From contig CAYFKJ010000003.1 of NCBI GenBank assembly GCA_964343605.1, forward strand, positions 1 to 64,000: 64,000 nucleotides of DNA, read 5' to 3'. The notes below the pieces were generated by a model. The model was not told where the DNA came from and did not search any database. It saw only the letters and a program-made list of their open reading frames with translations. Shown piece after piece: positions 32,784 to 41,142 of this stretch (positions are counted from its first letter, which is position 1; each line of letters starts with the position of its first letter). The stretch comes from CAYFKJ01 sp964343605. GTDB lineage: Bacteria; Pseudomonadota; Alphaproteobacteria; UBA2966. The position numbers and the translations under genes were made by a program.

Positions 32784-34070
32784 CTAAGGCGGAGGGCTGT
32801 CTTCGTCGCCCCACTCGTCGCCTTCATCCGCCCCGCCGTGCGTTGCCGTGAGGATGAAGCGCAGGGAAACCGAAGTCACGATGGTGGTGACAACCGCCAT
32901 CACGACGACCGCGGAAAAAATGTGGCTGACCACCGGATTGTCAACGTCGGAGCCGGCGGTCGATGCAAACAGTCCGGCTTTCAGCGCGATGTCGGCGATC
33001 ACCAGCTCGACCGCGCCGCGCGCGCTCATCCCCACCCCAATGGCCAAGCTTTCGCGGCGGGGAAATCCGCGCCACCAAGCCATCACGCCGGCGCCGAAAA
33101 TCTTGCCGACAAATGCGGCAATGATCAGCAATGCCAAAAACACAGGGACTTCCACGAACGCGCCGAGCGTCAGGTTAAACCCGACCGAGGCGAAGAATAC
33201 CGGCGCCAGGAAACCCAATGTGGTTGCCGAAATCTTGGATTTCACCCTCGTATAGGCTGCCTTGTCCAACACCCGCCGCCCGACGAACATACCGGCAACG
33301 AAGGGACCCAGGATAAAATGCAGACCCATGTACTCCGCGAGTACGGCGAAGGCGAACGCGGCGATCAGTACGAGGGAAAAGTCGAACTCCTTTTCCTTGA
33401 TGTGCCTGAGCAGGACGGCGCCCTTGGGAAAGGCGAACAGGCCGACCACGATGGAAATGGCAAAGAAGCTGACAATGTTCAGGACCAATTCCGCCGTACC
33501 CGCCACCGTCGTCGCGCCCCCACTGGTCACCATGCTGGTCAGCATGGCCAGCAGGAGCAGGCTGAGCACGTCGTCAAATACGGCCGCCGTGACGATTACC
33601 TGGCCGACCGGGGTATTAAGCTTGCCCAAATCCATCAGCACGCGCACGGACGCGGGCACGGCCGTGATGGCCAGGGCGGTACCCAGGAAGAAGCACTGCG
33701 CGGCTTTGAGTGGCCCGTCGGGCAGGAAGGCCCAGCCCAGCCAGAATCCCAGCGCCAGCGGCAGGAACAACCCGCCCAACGCAACGATGAAGGCGGTGAG
33801 GGAGTACTTCATGATCTTATGCGGCTGCATTTCGATGCCCGCCAGCAGCATCAGGAAAAACATGCCGAGATCGGTGATGGCGAGGAAAATCTCGTTGTTG
33901 TTGATATCGCCGATGAATGGATGCGCGGGCGCCATCGCAGCGCCAATGGCGCCCAGTGCGATACCTGCGATCAATTCACCGATGAGGGCCGGCTGCCCGA
34001 GCCTTTCGACTGCGATGCCGAAAGTCCGAGTAACCACCAGCAGCACGAGGAGCACATAAAAGAGTTCCAT
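32784..34070 (-). CDS. Cation/proton antiporter, CPA2 (KefB-like) family
   Basis: A 428-residue membrane protein with about twelve hydrophobic segments and no C-terminal TrkA-N domain. Family blocks are RLGQPALIGELIAGIALG, ITDLGMFFLMLLAGIEMQ, GTALAITAVPASVRVLMDLG, AAVFDDVLSLLLLAMLTSM with the ion-site Asp pair, and SARGAVELVIADIALKAGLF. It exchanges sodium or potassium for protons; which cation cannot be told. I start at the ATG at 34070 (MELFYVLLV); another ATG at 34091 adds seven residues, and neither has a good ribosome binding site. It follows purN on the same strand after about 98 bases. The C-terminal tail is acidic. Confidence 0.9.
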   Translation of the reverse strand: MELFYVLLVLLVVTRTFGIAVERLGQPALIGELIAGIALGAIGAAMAPAHPFIGDINNNEIFLAITDLGMFFLMLLAGIEMQPHKIMKYSLTAFIVALGGLFLPLALGFWLGWAFLPDGPLKAAQCFFLGTALAITAVPASVRVLMDLGKLNTPVGQVIVTAAVFDDVLSLLLLAMLTSMVTSGGATTVAGTAELVLNIVSFFAISIVVGLFAFPKGAVLLRHIKEKEFDFSLVLIAAFAFAVLAEYMGLHFILGPFVAGMFVGRRVLDKAAYTRVKSKISATTLGFLAPVFFASVGFNLTLGAFVEVPVFLALLIIAAFVGKIFGAGVMAWWRGFPRRESLAIGVGMSARGAVELVIADIALKAGLFASTAGSDVDNPVVSHIFSAVVVMAVVTTIVTSVSLRFILTATHGGADEGDEWGDEDSPPP

Positions 34071-34168
34071 AACGCAGTTACTATGCAGCATACGGTTTTG
34101 GTTGTACGGCTTCCGGTGTGCGACCGTACGTCGCAGCGGCCTGCGTCATCCGCTATGGAAAACACGGA

Positions 34169-34819
34169 CTACTCTGGAGCCGGGTTCAACTGAATTGTCT
34201 TTGGCTCAGTCAGGCCTTCGATCCGCGCCACACCATTCTCGAGGCGAACGCGGCCTTCGCCGATTAGTTTGAGCGCCAGCGGGAAGCACCGGTGCTCCGC
34301 CTCCAGAACGCGGGCGGCGAGGGTGTCGGGTGTGTCGCCATCCAGCACGGGTACGACGCCCTGGACGATGATCGGTCCCGAATCCATCTCCGGCACCACG
34401 TAGTGGACGGTACAGCCGGAGAACCGGACGCCGGCCGACAGAGCCTGTTCGTGGACGTGCAGCCCCTTGAACGAGGGCAGGAGCGAGGGGTGAATGTTGA
34501 TCATCCGATCCTGCCAGCGCGCCACGAAACCGCTTGTCAGGATCCGCATGAAACCGGCAAGGCAGATAAAATCCGCGCCTAACTCGCCGAGAACCTGCTG
34601 CAGCGCCGTTTCGAACGCTTCGCGACCGTCATAGTCACGATGATCGACCACTCGTGTGGAAATACCGGCATTCCCGGCCCGCTCCAGCGCGTAAACGTCG
34701 GGCACGTTGGAAACGACGCCGACGATATTGGCGGGGTAGGGCCCGTCCCGGCAAGCGTCGATCAGGGCTTGCAGGTTGGAGCCGCGGCCCGACACCAGCA
34801 CGGCGACCTTGAGACTCAT
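34169..34819 (-). CDS. purN: Phosphoribosylglycinamide formyltransferase PurN
   Basis: A 216-residue folate-dependent GAR transformylase, step three of purine synthesis. It starts LKVAVLVSGRGSNLQALIDA and has FICLAGFMRILTSGFV and INIHPSLLPSFKGLHVHEQA, which hold the catalytic Asn/His region, followed by GCTVHYVVPEMDSGPIIVQG. The ATG overlaps the purM stop by four bases, so both are made from one message. This two-gene purM-purN order is widespread in alphaproteobacteria. Confidence 0.97.
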   Translation of the reverse strand: MSLKVAVLVSGRGSNLQALIDACRDGPYPANIVGVVSNVPDVYALERAGNAGISTRVVDHRDYDGREAFETALQQVLGELGADFICLAGFMRILTSGFVARWQDRMINIHPSLLPSFKGLHVHEQALSAGVRFSGCTVHYVVPEMDSGPIIVQGVVPVLDGDTPDTLAARVLEAEHRCFPLALKLIGEGRVRLENGVARIEGLTEPKTIQLNPAPE

Positions 34820-35892
34820 GGCAATATCAGTCCATTGACGGTCGTTGTAGCCTCGCCGTTGCCGCGTTCGGCGATGCGTCCGATCTCAAACACGGTCTCG
34901 CCGGCCGACGCGAGGATATCTCGCGCTTCCTGCTTTTTTTCGGCCTTGACGATCGCAACCATGCCGATTCCGAGATTGAAGGTGCGTGCCAGTTCGTCGT
35001 CGGCGATCCCGCCTTCGCGGGCCAGCCAAGCGAAAACGGGCGGGATGTCCCAGGCGGACCCGTCGATAACAGCGCCCAAGTGTTCCGGCAGGATGCGGGG
35101 GATGTTTTCCAACAGGCCGCCGCCGGTAATGTGCGCCAGTGCGCCGACCACACCTATTCGGACGGCCTCCAGGCAGCTATTGACGTAGATGCGGGTTGGC
35201 GTGAGGAGGGCGTCGCCCAGCCGCTGCGCGGCATCCCAGGGGGCCGGATCTTCATATCGGGCACCCGACACCTCGACAACCTTGCGGGCCAGCGAATAGC
35301 CGTTGGAGTGAAGGCCAGACGACGCCAGCCCGAGAATCACGTCACCTGCCGCAACCCCGGTTCCGGTCAACTCCTCGCCGCGCTCAACCGCGCCGACGGA
35401 AAAGCCCGCCAAATCGTAGTCCCCCGGTGCGTAGAGCCCAGGCAGCTCGGCGGTTTCGCCGCCGATCAGGGCGCATCCGGCCTGGCGGCAGCCTTCCGCA
35501 ATACCGCCTACCACCTCGGTGGCCTCGCCGAGCTCCAGCTTCGAGGTGGCGAAGTAATCCAGAAAGAACAGCGGCTCGGCGCCCTGGACGACCAAATCGT
35601 TGACGCACATGGCAACCAAGTCGATCCCCACCGTCTTGTGGTTCCCGGCCGCCTTCGCCACCAAAAGCTTGGTGCCGACGCCGTCCGTCGCGGCCACCAG
35701 CACGGGATCAGCGTAGCCCGCCGCCTTCAGGTCGAAAAAGCCGCCGAAACCGCCAAGGCCGGCGTCCGAACCCGGCCGTTTCGTCGACGCCGCAAGCGGT
35801 CCGATGTCCTTGACGAGTTGATTTCCGGCCTCGATATCGACGCCTGCGTCGCGATAGGAAAGCCCCTGGGGGTTGCCGTTTTCAGAGGCCAT
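34816..35892 (-). CDS. purM: Phosphoribosylformylglycinamidine cyclo-ligase PurM
   Basis: A 358-residue AIR synthetase, step five of purine synthesis. Family blocks are SYRDAGVDIEAGNQLVKDIG, GLGGFGGFFDL, PVLVAATDGVGTKLLVAKAA, IGIDLVAMCVNDLVVQGAEP matched as VGIDLVAMCVNDLVVQGAEP, and IGGETAELPGLYAPGDYDLA. The ATG at 35892 gives the normal family length; the frame remains open 60 codons earlier over the divergent gene. It is transcribed away from the DUF2066 gene across a 91-base gap that should hold both promoters. Confidence 0.97.
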   Translation of the reverse strand: MASENGNPQGLSYRDAGVDIEAGNQLVKDIGPLAASTKRPGSDAGLGGFGGFFDLKAAGYADPVLVAATDGVGTKLLVAKAAGNHKTVGIDLVAMCVNDLVVQGAEPLFFLDYFATSKLELGEATEVVGGIAEGCRQAGCALIGGETAELPGLYAPGDYDLAGFSVGAVERGEELTGTGVAAGDVILGLASSGLHSNGYSLARKVVEVSGARYEDPAPWDAAQRLGDALLTPTRIYVNSCLEAVRIGVVGALAHITGGGLLENIPRILPEHLGAVIDGSAWDIPPVFAWLAREGGIADDELARTFNLGIGMVAIVKAEKKQEARDILASAGETVFEIGRIAERGNGEATTTVNGLILP

Positions 35893-35983
35893 GATATTGC
35901 TGGTGTCCCAATCGATACGATATGCTGCCGACCGCCGGCAGAAGATACTTGAAATTGGCCGGTTTGCAATCTTGGACGTGGGG

Positions 35984-37105
35984 ATGAGGGGTAAAATCAA
36001 GGGAACCGTTTTGGAGCGCTTGAAGTGCGTTCTTGGCGCGCTGGCGATCTGCGTGCTCCTTGTTCCCGCCACCTGGGCGCAAGCGGTTTATACCGTCGCC
36101 GGGGTGGAGGTCGACGCCAATGCCGAAACGGCGTCGGCGGCCCGGACAGTCGCCCTGGCGGACGGACAGCGTGAGGCCGTGCGGCGCTTGTTGCGCCGAC
36201 TGACCCCGAGATCGCGGCACGAGCAACTGCCGGATTTGGCGATCGGCGATTCCACGCCCCTGGTCGCGAGTATGGAAATCCAAAATGAAAAAAGATCTAC
36301 AACGCGTTATCTTGCTAACTTAAAGTTTCACTTTAACAAAAATGCCGTCCGCCGACTCCTCCGCCAATCAGCCATTCCGTTTTCGGAAACCCCCAGCAAA
36401 CCGGCCCTGGTGCTGCCAATATACGAATCCGCCGGCGCCCGCAATCTATGGGATGAACCGAACCCCTGGCGCGCCGCCTGGCGGGGGGTCGACGTCCGTG
36501 ACCGCTTCGTGCCGCTTGTGGTCCCGCGGGGCGATCTGGCCGACGTGGGAACGATCAGCGTCGATCAGGCGTTGCAGAACGATCCCGACCGCATTCAGGC
36601 GATCGCGTTACGCTACGATGTCGAAGACGTCGTTATTGTTCATGGCGTGATGACCCAGGATCTCGCCGCCGGCGTTCCCAGGCTGACGGTCACAGTAAGG
36701 CGCATGGGTCCGGCTGCCGACAGCACGATCGTCGAGAGCTTCAGCGGTTCCTCGCGCGGCGCCATGGCCGAATTGCTAACTCTTGCCGCCAACGAAATCG
36801 CCGCGACGATCGAGGAGGACTGGAAACACGCGACGCGCTTGGAGTTCGGGGATCAAGGCCGGCTCAGCGTCAGTGCCCCCTTATCCGGACTGGGAGACTG
36901 GATATCGCTGCGTAAACGCCTAAACGAAGCCGCCGCCATCGAGCATGTGGAACTCAGGGAACTGACGCGGCGCAAGGCCTGGATCATCGTGCACCACCTT
37001 GGCGATCCCGATTCCCTTGCGGTCGCCTTGGCTCAAAGGGATCTCACCCTCGCCCAGGAGGAGGGATTTTGGATCGTGCGCATGAACGACAAGACGAAAC
37101 CCTGA
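35984..37105 (+). CDS. DUF2066-family exported protein
   Basis: A 373-residue protein with an N-terminal signal peptide (CVLGALAICVLLVPATWAQA). The following pattern, YTVAGVEVDANAETASAARTVALADGQREAVRRLLRRLT, matched here only in part, is typical of DUF2066 proteins in proteobacteria. Function is unknown. The ATG at 35984 with GGGG upstream places the signal peptide correctly; earlier in-frame starts overlap the purM promoter region. Around bases 36,270-36,345 the GC content drops sharply. It is followed after 143 bases by perM and may lead this plus-strand group. Confidence 0.8.
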   Translation: MRGKIKGTVLERLKCVLGALAICVLLVPATWAQAVYTVAGVEVDANAETASAARTVALADGQREAVRRLLRRLTPRSRHEQLPDLAIGDSTPLVASMEIQNEKRSTTRYLANLKFHFNKNAVRRLLRQSAIPFSETPSKPALVLPIYESAGARNLWDEPNPWRAAWRGVDVRDRFVPLVVPRGDLADVGTISVDQALQNDPDRIQAIALRYDVEDVVIVHGVMTQDLAAGVPRLTVTVRRMGPAADSTIVESFSGSSRGAMAELLTLAANEIAATIEEDWKHATRLEFGDQGRLSVSAPLSGLGDWISLRKRLNEAAAIEHVELRELTRRKAWIIVHHLGDPDSLAVALAQRDLTLAQEEGFWIVRMNDKTKP

Positions 37106-37248
37106 TCGCTTGGCCGGAAAAATCACCGGTTGATACGGCAGATGCGGATAATTAAGTAATTTGGGCGTAAACCGACTATGTTTGCGTAGCTTTGGGGCGG
37201 AAGAATGCGAAATATGGGGCAACGCATGCCGGAAGGGGAGTTTAACAC

Positions 37249-38388
37249 TTGGTAGAACGGCGGCAGATGCGCTTTTGGCTGATTGGCGGCATCGTCGTGA
37301 TTGCGCTGCTCTATTTGTTGCGCGCCATGCTCCTGCCGTTCGTCGCAGGGCTGGCTGTCGCCTATTTTCTCGATCCGGCGGTCGACAAGCTTGAGGAACG
37401 CAAGATACCGCGCACCTTGGCAACGGCGATCGTGACCTTCCTGTTTTTTGCCATTCTGATTTTCGTCATCCTGCTTCTGTTTCCCGTTCTGCAGAGCCAG
37501 GTGCTTGGCTTCGCCTCGCATGTGCCCGGCTATATCGAGCGCATCCGCGATGTGATCTGGCCCGCCATTGAGGAGGGCTTGGCCGCCCTCAGCGTCGCCG
37601 GCGTCGAGATTCCCGATTCCAACGAACTACGGGAAGCGGCCGTCGGTTATGCGGGCAATGCGGCCGGCTGGCTGGGCGGCGTCCTGCGGCGTTTTTGGAG
37701 CGGCGGTCTGGCGCTCTTCAACGTCATCGGACTGCTGTTCATTACGCCCATCGTCGCCTTCTACATCCTGCGCGATTGGGACAATATGGTGGCGCGGATC
37801 GACAACCTACTTCCCCGCAGCAACGCGGCCGTCATCCGCGAACAAGCCGTTTTGGTCGACCAGGCACTGGCCGGATTCGTTCGGGGCCAGGCCACCGTTG
37901 CCATGACGTTGGGAGTACTTTATGCCCTCGGTTGGTCGGTTGCAGGGCTCGAATTCGGTCTGGTGCTGGGATTGGGTACCGGCGTGCTGGCCTTTATCCC
38001 TTACGTCGGCGCCGCCCTCGGATTCTGTATCGCACTTCTGGTGGCGCTGGCCCAGTTCGGCTTCGATCCCATTCACCTGGGCATGGTCATTGGCACCTTC
38101 GCTGTCGCGCAAACCATCGACGCCAGCTTTCTGACCCCCAAACTGGTCGGGGGCAGGGTCGGCCTTCATCCGGTGTGGGTTATCTTCGCGCTTTTGGCGG
38201 GGGGCACGTTGTTCGGATTTGTCGGCGTGCTGATTGCGGTGCCTACAGGGGCTGCCATCGGCGTTCTGATGCGGTTCGCTTCGTCGAGGTACCAGCAAAG
38301 CGAATATTACGGAAACGAAGAGGGGAGCGGCGATCCGCCGTCCCTGGAATCGGGCGTCGCGGAAGAGGACGGAGGAGCCTCGACTTGA
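37249..38388 (+). CDS. AI-2E family (PerM-type) membrane permease
   Basis: A 379-residue protein with about eight membrane segments. Family features are FVAGLAVAYFLDPAVDKLEE near the N-terminus, LFITPIVAFYILRDWDNMVA in the middle, GLVLGLGTGVLAFIPYVGAA, and LVGGRVGLHPVWVIFALLAG. Members export small molecules or ions; substrate prediction is not reliable. The start is TTG at 37249, chosen because AAGGGGAG sits eight bases upstream; an ATG at 37267 is the alternative. The stop overlaps the next gene by four bases, and this permease-hdaA pairing is common in alphaproteobacteria. Confidence 0.9.
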   Translation: MVERRQMRFWLIGGIVVIALLYLLRAMLLPFVAGLAVAYFLDPAVDKLEERKIPRTLATAIVTFLFFAILIFVILLLFPVLQSQVLGFASHVPGYIERIRDVIWPAIEEGLAALSVAGVEIPDSNELREAAVGYAGNAAGWLGGVLRRFWSGGLALFNVIGLLFITPIVAFYILRDWDNMVARIDNLLPRSNAAVIREQAVLVDQALAGFVRGQATVAMTLGVLYALGWSVAGLEFGLVLGLGTGVLAFIPYVGAALGFCIALLVALAQFGFDPIHLGMVIGTFAVAQTIDASFLTPKLVGGRVGLHPVWVIFALLAGGTLFGFVGVLIAVPTGAAIGVLMRFASSRYQQSEYYGNEEGSGDPPSLESGVAEEDGGAST

Positions 38389-39104
38389 CGGCTGCCCGCC
38401 AACTTCCGCTTGAATTTACGCCACGCGCCGCTCTGGGCCTTGATGACTTCCTCGTCGCCCCCGGTAACGCCACGGCCGTCTCCTGGCTCGACCGTTGGCC
38501 GGATTGGCCCAATCGGGCGTTCGCCGTATTTGGCCCTGCGGGGTCCGGCAAGACCCATTTGGCGCATGTCTGGCAGGCCCAATCGGGAGGTGCAATCGTG
38601 GTGGCCGCCGATCTACGGGAGGACACTCTAGCGGAGTTGGTTGAGAACAGCGGGGCTGCATCGCCCGCAATCGCTGTTGAGGACGCCGACCGGGGCGTCG
38701 ACGAACACGCCTTGTTCCATCTCTACAACATGATCGTCGAAGCCGGTGGCACGATGCTTCTGACGGCGCGTGAAGCGCCGGCCAGGTGGCGGCTCGAGTT
38801 GCCGGACCTGGCCTCCCGCATGGCGGCCCTTCCAGTGGCTTCCCTTGACGAACCCGACGACGACCTGTTTGCTGCCGTGCTGGTCAAGCATTTCGCCGAC
38901 CGTCAGTTGCGGGTGGGCGCGGAGGTTGTCTCCTACCTCACGACGCACATGGAAAGATCCTTTGATGCCGCCCGCCGAATCGTGTCCGAGCTCGATAAGG
39001 CGGCGTTGGCGGGCCGACGCGGCGTTACTGTCCCGCTCGCCCGCGACATCTTGAACGCCAACAATTTTGAAACAGGGGAGACCGACGAATGGACCTCGGA
39101 ATAG
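38385..39104 (+). CDS. hdaA: HdaA-like regulatory inactivator of DnaA
   Basis: A 239-residue AAA+ protein related to the DnaA ATPase domain but lacking the DnaA DNA-binding domain. Near the N-terminus is QLPLEF (residues 6-11), which fits a beta-clamp binding motif. Walker A is FGPAGSGKTHLAHVWQ at residues 49-64. The C-terminal part has LLTAREAPARWRLELPDLAS and FDAARRIVSELDKAAL. With clamp-bound DNA such proteins stimulate ATP hydrolysis by DnaA and prevent over-initiation. The start is TTG at 38385, preceded by GGAGGAG and overlapping the permease stop (TTGA). Its end overlaps the SDR gene by 16 bases. Confidence 0.88.
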   Translation: MTAARQLPLEFTPRAALGLDDFLVAPGNATAVSWLDRWPDWPNRAFAVFGPAGSGKTHLAHVWQAQSGGAIVVAADLREDTLAELVENSGAASPAIAVEDADRGVDEHALFHLYNMIVEAGGTMLLTAREAPARWRLELPDLASRMAALPVASLDEPDDDLFAAVLVKHFADRQLRVGAEVVSYLTTHMERSFDAARRIVSELDKAALAGRRGVTVPLARDILNANNFETGETDEWTSE

Positions 39105-39868
39105 CAGGTAAAAAGGCGCTGGTGTGTGCCGCAAGCAAGGGGCTTGGCAAGGGCTGCGCCATGTCGCTGGCGCGTGAAGGGGTGGATGTGGTGATCACCG
39201 CCCGGACGGCGGAGACGCTTGAAGCAACGGCGGCGGAAATCCGCGACGCGACGGGTGCCAACGTCGTGGCCGTGCCGGGCGACATCACCACGGACCAAGG
39301 CCGGGCGGACGCCCTCGCCGCGGCGGGCGACATCGACATCTTGGTCAACAATGCCGGCGGTCCGCCGCCGGGTGATTTCCGCGACTGGACGCGGGACGAC
39401 TGGATCGCCGCGCTGGACGCCAATATGTTGACCGCCATCGAATTGATCAAGGCCACCGTCGATCCCATGATCGAACGCAAGTTCGGCCGTATCGTCAACA
39501 TCACCTCCAGTGCCGTGCGCTCGCCCATCGAGGTCCTGGGCCTGTCCAACGGCGCCCGCGCCGGTCTCACGGGATTTGTCGCCGGAATTTCCAGGAAGAC
39601 CGTGGCGCACAACGTCACCATCAACAACCTGCTACCCGGACCGTTCAATACCGACCGTTTGAAGGCGGGCGCGACGGCCATGGCGGGCAAGGCCGGCATT
39701 TCCGTCGAAGAAGCCATCCAGATGCGGGCCGATGAGAATCCCGCGAAGCGCCTGGGCGAGCCCGAGGAATTCGGCGACGCCTGCGCCTATATCTGCAGCG
39801 CCCAGGCGGGCTACTTTACCGGCCAGAACTTCCTCATCGACGGCGGCAGCTATCCGGGCACGATGTAG
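39089..39868 (+). CDS. SDR-fold oxidoreductase lacking the usual catalytic Tyr and Lys
   Basis: A 259-residue Rossmann-fold protein. The cofactor loop CAASKGLGKGCAM (about residues 13-25) and DILVNNAGGPPPG are clear, as is the C-terminal GYFTGQNFLIDGGSYPG. At the place of the family YxxxK motif the sequence is LSNGARAGLTGF, so Tyr is Ser153 and Lys is Arg157. A subgroup of 3-oxoacyl-reductase-like proteins has this substitution, and its activity is uncertain. It overlaps hdaA by 16 bases and is followed by a PNPOx-fold gene after four bases. Confidence 0.85.
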   Translation: MDLGIAGKKALVCAASKGLGKGCAMSLAREGVDVVITARTAETLEATAAEIRDATGANVVAVPGDITTDQGRADALAAAGDIDILVNNAGGPPPGDFRDWTRDDWIAALDANMLTAIELIKATVDPMIERKFGRIVNITSSAVRSPIEVLGLSNGARAGLTGFVAGISRKTVAHNVTINNLLPGPFNTDRLKAGATAMAGKAGISVEEAIQMRADENPAKRLGEPEEFGDACAYICSAQAGYFTGQNFLIDGGSYPGTM

Positions 39869-39872
39869 CGCC

Positions 39873-40484
39873 ATGGCCAAAATCGAAAACGAGGAGGCGC
39901 TGCGCCGGATCTACAAGCAGCCCAATCCCCGCGCCGCTGAAAAAGAGATCGATCATCTGGATGCGCATTGCAAACGCATGATCGAACTGTCGCCATTCCT
40001 CGTCCTGTCGACCCAGGGGGCGGACGGCCTGGGCGACGTTTCGCCCAAGGGGGACGCGCCGGGGTTTGTCGCCGTGCTCGACGACAAGACCCTGGCGATC
40101 CCGGACCGCTTGGGCAACAACCGCCTGGATGGGCTGCGCAACATCACGGCCAATCCGGCGGTGGGCGTCATGTTCCTGGTGCCTGGCATCGGCGAGACCC
40201 TGCGGGTCAACGGTCATGCCGAAATCCGCGACGATGCCGAACTGCTGGCGCGCTTCGAGGTCAACGGAAAATTGCCGGCGACCGTGACGCTGGTGCACGT
40301 GAAGGAGGTTTTCTTCCACTGCGCCAAGGCCATCATGCGCTCGAAACTGTGGCAGGACGATTACAAGGTCGACCGCGGAGTCCTACCGAGCGTGGGCGAG
40401 ATCATTCGCGACCAGCGCGGCGGCGAAGGCTACGCGGAATCGCAGGCCGAGATGGAGGTCTATTACAAGGAGAACCTCTATTAG
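39873..40484 (+). CDS. Pyridoxamine 5'-phosphate oxidase-fold flavoprotein
   Basis: A 203-residue protein of the FMN-binding split-barrel type, MSMEG_1061-like. Visible blocks are FLVLSTQGADGLGDVSPKGD, FVAVLDDKTLAIPDRLGNNR, DGLRNITANPAVGVMFLVPG and ETLRVNGHAEI. Family members bind FMN or F420 and often act on small molecules, but no substrate is evident. The ATG at 39873 begins four bases after the SDR stop, so they are likely co-translated. It is convergent with the sixA-like gene, 34 bases apart. Confidence 0.85.
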   Translation: MAKIENEEALRRIYKQPNPRAAEKEIDHLDAHCKRMIELSPFLVLSTQGADGLGDVSPKGDAPGFVAVLDDKTLAIPDRLGNNRLDGLRNITANPAVGVMFLVPGIGETLRVNGHAEIRDDAELLARFEVNGKLPATVTLVHVKEVFFHCAKAIMRSKLWQDDYKVDRGVLPSVGEIIRDQRGGEGYAESQAEMEVYYKENLY

Positions 40485-40518
40485 ATGCCTCCTGCAATAA
40501 AAGTGTACCTGTCCCCAT

Positions 40519-41046
40519 TTATTGCCCGCCGTCCAGCTGCTTTGGCGTAGTAAAGTGGCTGAGGCGGGCCTTGGTCGGGTCGAGGTCGGTCCAGTGGCGG
40601 GCCTCGAACACGAAGACGGCTAGGGCCGCCGTCGGGTAGGTGGTGAGTTTTGGCGGCAACGGTGCCTTACCGCCGAGCATGAAGGCAAGCGAGGCGAAAC
40701 CCGGGTTGTGCCCGACCATCATCAGTGACGTGGCTTCCTCAGGCGCGCCCTGGGCGTGGGCCATTATCACCGCCGGTTCGGCCAAATAGAGTTCCTCTTC
40801 CACCGTGACAGGACATGAGGCTTCCGCCGCCTCATACACCAGTTCCAGCGTTTCGATTGCGCGGGCGGCGCTCGACGTCATGGCGAAATCGGCGATCAGC
40901 TGTTTTTCCCGGAGGTGCCTGCCGATCGTCGCGCATGCTTGCCGGCCGCGATCGTTCAGGCTGCGGTCGCGGTCGCGCTTCAGGGGATTGGCGTGGCTGG
41001 ATTTGGCGTGACGCAGCAGCATCAATGTCTTCATTGGGCGGTCCAT
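40519..41046 (-). CDS. SixA-type phosphohistidine phosphatase
   Basis: A 175-residue member of the histidine phosphatase superfamily. The catalytic RHG-like motif is MLLRHAKSSHANPLKRDRDR, with RSLNDRGRQAC following, and the second His lies in LMMVGHNPGFASLAFML. SixA removes phosphate from phosphohistidine in phosphotransfer proteins. It starts at ATG 41046 (MDRPMKTL); an ATG four codons later is possible. It diverges from ppk with about 96 bases between start codons. Confidence 0.88.
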   Translation of the reverse strand: MDRPMKTLMLLRHAKSSHANPLKRDRDRSLNDRGRQACATIGRHLREKQLIADFAMTSSAARAIETLELVYEAAEASCPVTVEEELYLAEPAVIMAHAQGAPEEATSLMMVGHNPGFASLAFMLGGKAPLPPKLTTYPTAALAVFVFEARHWTDLDPTKARLSHFTTPKQLDGGQ

Positions 41047-41142
41047 CGATCAGCAAACTAACGGGACGTTCATAAATTCGTCGTAATCGTGATATAAATC
41101 AATGATATCAATGCGCTTCGCGAACCACCACGGACTTACGAG

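Noticed and set aside
32838..34193. A 451-codon plus-strand frame over the antiporter gene
   Set aside because: The translation is rich in His, Gln, Arg and Glu, typical of the reverse of a membrane protein gene. The minus-strand antiporter has clear family motifs.
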